A stretch of 12,950 nucleotides of DNA from Bacteroidota bacterium (GTDB lineage: Bacteria; Bacteroidota; Bacteroidia; Chitinophagales; Chitinophagaceae): positions 1 through 12,950 of the forward strand of contig VBAU01000243.1 of assembly GCA_005883855.1 (NCBI GenBank). Reading direction: 5' to 3'. Position 1 is the stretch's first letter. Every line of letters begins with the position of its first letter. Of the stretch, positions 7,552-12,950 are shown in pieces. Below the pieces are notes generated by a model. The model saw only the letters and a program-made list of their open reading frames with translations. It made no database searches and had not been told where the DNA came from. The position numbers were made by a program, and so were the translations under genes.

Positions 7552-7818
7552 ATGTTCTCGTACGGTCTGCTTGAACCCGGCTGTTACTACCTGGTACAGG
7601 AGAAAGAAGGTTCAGAGATAAAGCTTATCAAGGTTACGGTAGAATCTGATCATTGCCTTTTTGTAAGTCGCTATGAAGATCCACTAGTAACGGAGTGGAG
7701 ACGCAAAACCGATCCCATATTCGACATAGTCGAATGCTTAACCGATGAGAAGGTGAAAGACTGGGAAACTCATTATCCCACCAACGAAAGCGCCTATGAG
7801 GAAGAAGACGATGATTAG
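7552..7818 (+). CDS. Small acidic hypothetical protein
   Basis: An 88-residue protein if it starts at ATG 7552, which has a good ribosome binding site; an in-frame ATG at 7528 would add eight residues (MNAKKGGS) that are really the Shine-Dalgarno read as codons. I do not recognise the family. The protein begins MFSYGLLEPGCYYLVQ, is predicted to be mainly short beta strands in its first half (alternating hydrophobic KLIKVTV and CLFVSRY), then a helix, and ends in an acidic tail (EEEDDD). No signal peptide, membrane helix or metal motif is visible; its two Cys are not a CxxC. It stands alone: 331 bp after the AHSA1 stop and followed by a terminator-like hairpin. Confidence 0.7.
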   Translation: MFSYGLLEPGCYYLVQEKEGSEIKLIKVTVESDHCLFVSRYEDPLVTEWRRKTDPIFDIVECLTDEKVKDWETHYPTNESAYEEEDDD

Positions 7819-7854
7819 TAAACTTTCTTAGAAGTTCTCCGCAGAAAGCCATTT

Positions 7855-7900
7855 CCGGCTATGGACAGGTTCACACTATGCCTGCTGTAGCCGGATTTTT
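7855..7900 (+). terminator. Candidate Rho-independent terminator
   Basis: CCGGCTA (7855-7861) pairs perfectly with TAGCCGG (7888-7894), an inner CAGG/CCTG (7866-7869 with 7881-7884) extends the stem after an internal loop, and ATTTTT follows at once (7895-7900). It starts 37 bp after the stop of the small acidic gene, in the right orientation to end its transcript and insulate the hydrolase gene downstream. Confidence 0.6.
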
Positions 7901-7975
7901 ACGACAATCAAGGCCCGACGCAAGTTTGGTATATTTTTCTATCCAATTATATCGTTAATAGGAGTACGTGATTCT

Positions 7976-8839
7976 ATGCTAACGCTACGGAAACCCATAT
8001 TGGCCATTGTGTATACCATGGCTTTCGCATCTTGTCATTTTCCCGTCAGGGTTTTAAGTGATGAGCAAATTGCCAAGCATTATGCGAACCGTCCCACAAA
8101 ACCCAAACTGAAATACATCAACTATAAAAACTTTCATGTTTACCACGCCGTGGTAGGTGATTCAACAAAACCTTTGCTATTAATCATTCATGGCGCTCCG
8201 GGTGCGTGGTACAGTTCAATGAAATTGTTGGACGATTCTGACATGCAGAAAAATTTCAGGATGGTATCAGTCGATCGCGTGGGATTTGGAAAATCGAATT
8301 ATGGGGTTTCTGAACCTTCGATCCAGGCCCATGTCCACTACATCGAGAAGATCGTTAAGGAATATAATAAGGATGGCAAGATTTTTCTGATGGGCTCTTC
8401 CTACGGCGCACCGATCGCAGCTTCATTTGCGATGCAGCATCCTAACCTGGTGCAGGAACTCTATCTTATTTCACCGGTAATTGATCCATCAAAAGAAAAA
8501 CTGTTCTGGTTTTCCTACGTCGGTAAACTAGGTTTCGTGACTATGACGATACCCGAGTACTTAAATGTCGCCGGCGATGAAAAATTTGCGCATCGGAGGC
8601 AATTGAGAAGGCTTAAGCCGCACTGGGGGGAAATTACATGTAAGACCTACGTATTTATGGGAGAAAAAGATAATCTCGCGAGCCTGGGTAATTTGGACTT
8701 TGCTAGAAAAAGGCTTATCAATGCAAAGGATCCTGAATTTTATCTGTTGCCCAATACAAGTCACACCATTATTTACCAACGTCCCGATTTACTGATCTCG
8801 TTTTTGCTCAAACGAAATAGTCCATTGGCCGCGCATTAG
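7976..8839 (+). CDS. Alpha/beta-fold hydrolase, predicted lipoprotein
   Basis: A 287-residue alpha/beta hydrolase. The N-terminus is a short signal sequence ending in a plausible lipobox (AFASC, lipid-modified Cys20), placing it in the cell envelope. The oxyanion loop is HGAPG (72-76), the nucleophile elbow is GSSYG with Ser142, and the likely acid and base are Asp232 (GEKDN) and His263 (TSHTI), giving a complete Ser-Asp-His triad. The substrate is unknown; esterase, lipase-like or peptidase roles all fit this fold. AGGAG lies 11 nt before the ATG at 7976. It is followed on the same strand by the metallophosphoesterase and the beta-propeller gene, probably as one operon. Confidence 0.9.
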   Translation: MLTLRKPILAIVYTMAFASCHFPVRVLSDEQIAKHYANRPTKPKLKYINYKNFHVYHAVVGDSTKPLLLIIHGAPGAWYSSMKLLDDSDMQKNFRMVSVDRVGFGKSNYGVSEPSIQAHVHYIEKIVKEYNKDGKIFLMGSSYGAPIAASFAMQHPNLVQELYLISPVIDPSKEKLFWFSYVGKLGFVTMTIPEYLNVAGDEKFAHRRQLRRLKPHWGEITCKTYVFMGEKDNLASLGNLDFARKRLINAKDPEFYLLPNTSHTIIYQRPDLLISFLLKRNSPLAAH

Positions 8840-8890
8840 CGCCCAGTTTATATTATCTTGGCCTTTCAAAATTCATTTCCACAAATTATC

Positions 8891-9817
8891 GTGAAAAGAA
8901 AAACGTTTCTGAAGACAACTGTCGCTGCTGTCGGCAGTAGTTTTCTACCCGCATGGTCTCTGGCAGGTGATCAAAAGAAAAGAGGCTTCCGCTTTGCTCA
9001 CGTAACAGACATACATGTAAAACCCGGCATTGTACCCGAAACGGGGATGGCTAAAGCTTTACAGCACGTTCAAAAATTACATCCGCAAGTGGACTTCGTT
9101 ATCAATGGCGGGGATTCCATCATGGATGCCATGGAAGCTGATAAAGAACATACGGAAATTCAATGGGACCTGTTTCACTCCATTCTTCAAAAAGAAAATA
9201 GCCTGCCGATCTATCACTGCATCGGTAATCATGATATCTGGGGCTGGTTTATCAAGGAAAACAGGCCTGAATCCGATAAACTGTACGCAAAAGAGTGGGT
9301 ATTGGAAAGCTTGCGCATGAAGAACAGGTATTACCGTTTTACAAAACTCAATTGGCATTTCATCGTGCTCGACAGCGTGCAGCTGAATCCTGCCGGAGGT
9401 TACATCGCCTATTTGGATCCCGAACAGTTAGAATGGTTAAAACAGGAACTGGCAACAATTCCGAAAGATGAATTCGTTTGCATCGTTTCACATGTTCCTA
9501 TTCTTTCCATATGTGCGGCTTTATTTTTTGAGAAAACCGAAGCAAACGGCGATTTGAAGATCCAGCGCAACCTGATGCACACCGACTTCATGAAGTTGAA
9601 AAAAATATTTGTGCAATACCCTAATATTAAGGTTTGCATAAGCGGCCATATCCATTTGCAAGATGAGTTAAATTATCTAGGCATAAAGTATTATTGCAAC
9701 GGCGCGATCAGCGGCAATTGGTGGAAAGGAAGTTTCCAGGAATTTGCCCCAGCTTACGCCGTACTTGAAGTGAAGGAAGACGGCAGTTTCAGTCGAACCA
9801 TGGTAAACTATGAATAA
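8891..9817 (+). CDS. Calcineurin-like metallophosphoesterase, Tat-like leader
   Basis: A phosphoesterase of the calcineurin-like superfamily with all five metal motifs: DIH (Asp40, His42), GGD (Asp75), GNHD (Asn113, His114), SHVP (His201) and GHIH (His253, His255), which should hold two metal ions. The best start is GTG 8891 (308 residues), because the protein then opens with KRKTFLKTTVAAVGSSFLPA, a Tat-like leader with Arg-Lys in place of Arg-Arg; the upstream TTG at 8858 adds 11 unlikely residues. Export to the periplasm is thus likely. Substrate is unknown; phosphodiester or phosphomonoester hydrolysis both occur in the family. The 3' end TAATG overlaps the next start by one base, so translation of the two is probably coupled. 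Confidence 0.88.
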   Translation: MKRKTFLKTTVAAVGSSFLPAWSLAGDQKKRGFRFAHVTDIHVKPGIVPETGMAKALQHVQKLHPQVDFVINGGDSIMDAMEADKEHTEIQWDLFHSILQKENSLPIYHCIGNHDIWGWFIKENRPESDKLYAKEWVLESLRMKNRYYRFTKLNWHFIVLDSVQLNPAGGYIAYLDPEQLEWLKQELATIPKDEFVCIVSHVPILSICAALFFEKTEANGDLKIQRNLMHTDFMKLKKIFVQYPNIKVCISGHIHLQDELNYLGIKYYCNGAISGNWWKGSFQEFAPAYAVLEVKEDGSFSRTMVNYE

Positions 9818-10863
9818 TGTTTATGGTAAGCAATCCTAAGAAAATTTTTCTCTCCATGTTGCTGTTTGTTGTTGCAAACTGTATAAAAGGTCAGGGGCAT
9901 TCACCAGTGATTGAAATGCTTACATCCGGCACCAATACCAGTTTGCGCGGCTTAAGTGTCGTAAACGACAATGTAGTGTGGGTAAGCGGAAGTAATGGCA
10001 CTGTTGGCAGAACAACAAATGCAGGGAAGAATTGGAAATGGTTCACCGTAAAAGGATTTGAAAAAAGGGAGTTTCGGGACATAGAGGCGTTTGATGGAGC
10101 GACTGCCGTGATCATGGCAGTGGATGAACCCGCGTACATTTTAAAAACAAACGACGGTGGTGAAAGTTGGAGGGTAGTTTATGAAAATACAAGCAAAGGA
10201 ATGTTTTTGGACGCCATGGAGTTTTGGAATGAACAAAGTGGTATTGTAATTGGCGACCCGGTTGACGGAAGGTTTTTTATAGCCCGAACGTTTGATGGCG
10301 GAAGTGTGTGGAATGAAATCCCTTTTGAAAATCGTCCGACAGCCGACACTGGTGAAGCCTGCTTCGCAGCGAGTGGTACAAATATAAGAGCATTGGACAG
10401 GGATGAGGCCGTATTTGTAAGTGGCGGATCGCGATCGCGATTGTTCACACGAACCTCAAAGATTGAGTTGCCTATTATCCAGGGAACGGAAAGTACAGGT
10501 GCAAACTCCATTTCAGTTTTTGATGATTACAAACGAAAAGGAGGCAAAAGGATGATCGTTGTAGGGGGTGATTTTAAAATTGACAGTTCAAGTAAAAAAA
10601 ATTGTTTTTTGACGTCGGACCATGGAAAAAGCTGGTATGCCCCTAAGGTGCCGCCACATGGCTATCGTAGTTGTGTCGAATTTTTATCCAAGCAGGATAT
10701 TCTGACCTGTGGACTCAATGGAGTTGACTACTCTTTCGACAGTGGGAGGACTTTCAATTTGATCAGCCGTGAAGGTTTCCACGTATGTCGAATTGCCAAG
10801 TATGGTCCAAGCATCTTCCTGGCAGGAAATAATGGAAGAGTTGCAAAAGTCGTGTGGAAATGA
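9817..10863 (+). CDS. Secreted BNR/Asp-box (Ycf48-like) beta-propeller protein
   Basis: A 348-residue protein with an N-terminal Sec signal (KKIFLSMLLFVVANC, then IKGQG) and at least five Asp-box-like blades: TTNAGKNW (66-73), KTNDGGESW (110-118), RTFDGGSVW (157-165), LTSDHGKSW (265-273) and YSFDSGRTF (305-313). The Asp-box S/T-x-D-x-G-x-x-W marks sialidase-type and Ycf48/VPS10-type propellers; there is no sialidase Arg triad that I can identify, so this is a structural or binding propeller rather than an obvious enzyme. The start ATG 9817 overlaps the previous stop (TAATG); ATG 9823 is an alternative that drops two residues. The last gene of the plus-strand run, converging on the peroxiredoxin-like gene 97 bp away. 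Confidence 0.85.
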   Translation: MFMVSNPKKIFLSMLLFVVANCIKGQGHSPVIEMLTSGTNTSLRGLSVVNDNVVWVSGSNGTVGRTTNAGKNWKWFTVKGFEKREFRDIEAFDGATAVIMAVDEPAYILKTNDGGESWRVVYENTSKGMFLDAMEFWNEQSGIVIGDPVDGRFFIARTFDGGSVWNEIPFENRPTADTGEACFAASGTNIRALDRDEAVFVSGGSRSRLFTRTSKIELPIIQGTESTGANSISVFDDYKRKGGKRMIVVGGDFKIDSSSKKNCFLTSDHGKSWYAPKVPPHGYRSCVEFLSKQDILTCGLNGVDYSFDSGRTFNLISREGFHVCRIAKYGPSIFLAGNNGRVAKVVWK

Positions 10864-10960
10864 ATCGCGGATTGAGCGAATCCAAAATGGATTATGTAGA
10901 CGAATGGTTTTTGACCGCGATAAGGAAATGAAGTTGCCAAAGGCACGACAAGTCCAAGGG

Positions 10961-11560
10961 TCATTTTAAACCCTTTAAATTCTCCAGGATTTCTTTCACA
11001 TAAGGTCGCTTGCGATAATCTGAATCAAAATACCGGTAAGTAATTTCTCCTTGCTTGTTGATGATATATACCGCTGGGATTGGAAGGTAAACAGCATCGG
11101 CCTTTTGACCATTGTTAGCTGCAAGATCAATACTGGCCATTTTATAGCGGGCAACGGTTTTACCATCCACCTGGTATGCGACATCATACGCCTTCATGAT
11201 TTTCATTTCCTCGTCGGTGATGATGGGAAAACTCGCCTTTGTTCTTTCAACTGTCTTAGCAATCCCATCTTGCTTTTCTGGAGTAACAGCGATCAATTGC
11301 GCGCCCCCGTCATTGATCAGTTGCAGCGAGTCTTCAAATCTTTGCAATTCTTTATTGCAATACGTACACCAATAACCGCGATAAAACACAAGCACAACCG
11401 ATGCTTTCTTGCGAAGATCTTTCAACGCAATCTCATTTCCATTTTGATCCTTTGATTTAAAATCCGGCGCTTTAGAATAAATGAATAATCCCTCAGGTTT
11501 CTCCTGGGCTAAAATGTTTAGACAAACTATCAACAATGGAATCAATACAAGTTTCTGCAT
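10961..11560 (-). CDS. Secreted peroxiredoxin-like AhpC/TSA protein
   Basis: A 199-residue thioredoxin-fold protein. A Sec signal is seen at the N-terminus (hydrophobic VLIPLLIVCLNIL, cleavage near Ala18-Gln19), followed by the APDF opening typical of AhpC/TSA proteins and the active-site segment FYRGYWCTYCNKEL with Cys65 and Cys68. The CxxC and the FYRGxWCxYCN pattern place it with peroxiredoxin-like proteins rather than with classical AhpC. The mature protein should act in the periplasm, reducing peroxide or exchanging thiols, but activity is inferred. It has its own consensus promoter (11577-11607). The gene converges with the beta-propeller gene and diverges from the small membrane protein gene. 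Confidence 0.9.
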   Translation of the reverse strand: MQKLVLIPLLIVCLNILAQEKPEGLFIYSKAPDFKSKDQNGNEIALKDLRKKASVVLVFYRGYWCTYCNKELQRFEDSLQLINDGGAQLIAVTPEKQDGIAKTVERTKASFPIITDEEMKIMKAYDVAYQVDGKTVARYKMASIDLAANNGQKADAVYLPIPAVYIINKQGEITYRYFDSDYRKRPYVKEILENLKGLK

Positions 11561-11576
11561 AATGTCAAAATACCAT

Positions 11577-11607
11577 CAAAAATAGAAATTCGTAGTCGAG
11601 GCGCAAA
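11577..11607 (-). promoter_or_regulatory. Bacteroidetes-type promoter of the peroxiredoxin-like gene
   Basis: Read on the minus strand the region gives TTTG (11607-11604), exactly 19 bp, then TATTTTTG (11584-11577), an exact match to the phylum consensus TTTG-N19-TAnnTTTG. Transcription would begin near 11571, leaving a leader of about a dozen bases before the ATG at 11560. This is also the best single sign of phylum in the window. Confidence 0.65.
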
Positions 11608-11674
11608 TCCTTGGCCAGAGATATTAACAAATTATTCTTTTATTTATATTTATGCGCTGCTATAAAACCTTGCT

Positions 11675-11932
11675 ATGCCAAACAAACATTACCAAAAATG
11701 GTTTCTTCAAATGCCATTGGGCTTCTTGATGATCGACGCTGGCATTCTGCTGATCATGTATTCCGCCAACAAACGAGCCTCTGATGAATGGTTGATTTGG
11801 GGAATTGTTGCTGCTGCGATTATCACCTCGGGATTGGGCCTGCTGGGCAACGCCTACGTACACAAAGTAAAATCAGATCTGATAAGAAAGCAGAGATCAC
11901 GAGAACCTCACTCTGCTGTTGAAGAGGGTTAG
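11675..11932 (+). CDS. Small two-helix membrane protein
   Basis: An 85-residue protein with two hydrophobic segments, about 12-29 (QMPLGFLMIDAGILLIMY) and 38-61 (EWLIWGIVAAAIITSGLGLLG), joined by a charged loop (ANKRASDEW) and followed by a Lys/Arg-rich tail. By the positive-inside rule both ends should face the cytoplasm. I do not recognise the family. Gly-rich faces (GLGLLGNA) suggest helix packing or oligomerisation. It is divergent from the peroxiredoxin-like gene (115 bp between starts) and ends 29 bp from the end of smc, which is convergent. Real but uncharacterised; length and composition support it. Confidence 0.7.
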   Translation: MPNKHYQKWFLQMPLGFLMIDAGILLIMYSANKRASDEWLIWGIVAAAIITSGLGLLGNAYVHKVKSDLIRKQRSREPHSAVEEG

Positions 11933-11961
11933 CTGCGACTTCTTTGATTTGGGAATCACCT

Positions 11962-12950
11962 TTACGCCGTCGCCGCTTCAAGGCTTCTGAAATCAACACT
12001 CACCAGCTTACTCACTCCAGGTTCTTGCATTGTTACGCCATAAATTACGTCAACAGTACTCATCGTCATTTTATTGTGGGTAACGATTATGAATTGCGAA
12101 TTCTCGCTAAACTGCCGGATCATGTTGGTGAATTTCCCAACGTTGGCGTCGTCAAGGGGAGCATCTACCTCATCCAAAATGCAGAACGGTGCAGGTTTGA
12201 TTAAATAAATCGCAAATAATAAAGCGGTTGCTGTTAATGTCCTCTCTCCCCCGCTGAGTTGCGTTAGCGAGGTTGGACGCTTGCCCTTTGGTTTCGCAAC
12301 TACGTCAATCCCGCTTTCAGCGAGATTTTCGGGGTTATCTAACACCAGGTCACATTGATCATCGTCGGTAAAAAGTGTCTTGAACACTCTCTGAAAATTG
12401 TCCCTGACCAAATTGAAAGTGTCGAGGAATTTTTGGTTGGCGGTTGCTTCTACCTCCTGGATGGTTTGCATCAAGCTGTCTTTTGCAGTCACCAGGTCAT
12501 TCTTCTGCTCTAGAATAAATTCATACCGTTTCTTCATTTCATGGAAAGCTTCGATAGCAGTTGGATTCACTTCACCGAGATTCTCAAGACGCTTTTTCAT
12601 GCGATCAACTTTCTCCTGGAGTTCTTCCGCGGCAGTTTCGGTACTGCGTGGTTGGTCAAGGATATCCTCTAGCTGTATTTTAAACTCCACGTTTAAACGC
12701 TCTCTTGTTCCCGCCAGTTGCAGCTTTAAATCATTTAAACGATCCTTTATTTCGCCCAGCAGATGTTCAACCTGCTCGCGATCCTTTATTTTATGCCTGA
12801 GTTCACTTTCCTTTTCACTTAATTGGTTGCGCAAATTGTAATACAGTTGATCCGCCTCGTTCAACTTTCGCTCTTCTTCTTCTTTGCTCCTCATTAGGTT
12901 GATTAACGAATCCTCCGTTTCTTTCAAAATATCTTCCGATTGCAAAATGC
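11962..12950 (-). CDS. smc: Chromosome segregation ATPase Smc, C-terminal part
   Basis: The C-terminal 329 residues of Smc, entering from the right edge on the minus strand; the apparent start near 12945 is an in-frame TTG and not real. Residue numbers here count from it. It has coiled coil (about 1-120), the LGEVNPTAIEAF hinge-proximal/head transition (123-134), then the C-terminal ATPase half: LSGGER signature (230-235), Walker B ILDEVDAPLD with catalytic Glu259, D-loop LDDAN and the H-loop VTHNK (288-292). Smc forms a dimer with ScpA and ScpB to organise and segregate the chromosome; a single essential-type housekeeping gene. It gives a stable anchor for placing the window. Confidence 0.97.
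   Translation of the reverse strand, partial: ILQSEDILKETEDSLINLMRSKEEEERKLNEADQLYYNLRNQLSEKESELRHKIKDREQVEHLLGEIKDRLNDLKLQLAGTRERLNVEFKIQLEDILDQPRSTETAAEELQEKVDRMKKRLENLGEVNPTAIEAFHEMKKRYEFILEQKNDLVTAKDSLMQTIQEVEATANQKFLDTFNLVRDNFQRVFKTLFTDDDQCDLVLDNPENLAESGIDVVAKPKGKRPTSLTQLSGGERTLTATALLFAIYLIKPAPFCILDEVDAPLDDANVGKFTNMIRQFSENSQFIIVTHNKMTMSTVDVIYGVTMQEPGVSKLVSVDFRSLEAATA

Noticed and set aside
8891..9817. Metallophosphoesterase as the cAMP phosphodiesterase partner of the cyclase
   Set aside because: It has the general fold of CpdA-like enzymes, but it is predicted to be exported, lies 2.2 kb away beyond a terminator, and groups with other envelope proteins.
10956..10975. AAGGG/CCCTT inverted repeat between the convergent genes as a terminator
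   Set aside because: Only 5 bp of stem with a 10-nt loop, no T-run, and it overlaps the end of the minus-strand gene.
12398..12841. A 147-codon plus-strand open frame opposite smc
   Set aside because: It is Ser/Phe/Arg-rich, as expected for the antisense of a coiled coil rich in Lys, Glu and Leu; smc is unmistakable on the other strand.

Overview
The window looks like a piece of a Bacteroidota chromosome, probably order Cytophagales, with moderate GC. The evidence is an exact Bacteroidetes-type promoter (TTTG-N19-TAnnTTTG, minus strand, 11577-11607), A/T-rich gene leaders with few Shine-Dalgarno sequences, and protein families typical of that phylum: a multi-GAF hybrid kinase, a W-x-G-tailed GAF-adenylyl cyclase, an AHSA1 protein ending in an LRNK-type tail, and a secreted CxxC peroxiredoxin-like protein. 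I see no tRNA, rRNA, insertion sequence, integrase or CRISPR array. The placement is inference from protein style, not from a marker gene.

Region 1 (1-7220, plus strand) is a signalling cluster. It opens inside a very large hybrid histidine kinase: six tandem GAF domains are visible, separated by a nearly invariant helical linker, followed by HisKA, HATPase, one intact receiver and one truncated receiver lacking its phospho-acceptor Asp. The kinase is followed 31 bp later by a stand-alone CheY-like receiver and 38 bp after that by a GAF-containing class III nucleotidyl cyclase with a short helical-repeat tail. A small AHSA1/SRPBCC protein follows after 39 bp. The gene order suggests a phosphorelay feeding a cyclic-nucleotide output. 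This is the most system-like part of the window; the direct link is inference.

Region 2 (7221-7975) is mostly non-coding: a 307-bp gap with a 12-bp palindrome, a 13-bp direct repeat and a decayed-looking minus-strand frame; then a small acidic hypothetical gene with a clear ribosome binding site; then a hairpin plus T-run that is a good terminator candidate.

Region 3 (7976-10863, plus strand) is a probable three-gene envelope or export operon: a lipoprotein alpha/beta hydrolase, a metallophosphoesterase with a Tat-like leader (best start GTG 8891), and a secreted Asp-box/BNR beta-propeller protein whose start overlaps the previous stop (TAATG).

Region 4 (10961-12950) holds a minus-strand secreted thioredoxin-fold/peroxiredoxin-like protein with the strong promoter, a divergent 85-residue two-helix membrane protein, and the C-terminal third of the chromosome-condensation ATPase Smc (minus strand, running off the right edge), a housekeeping anchor.
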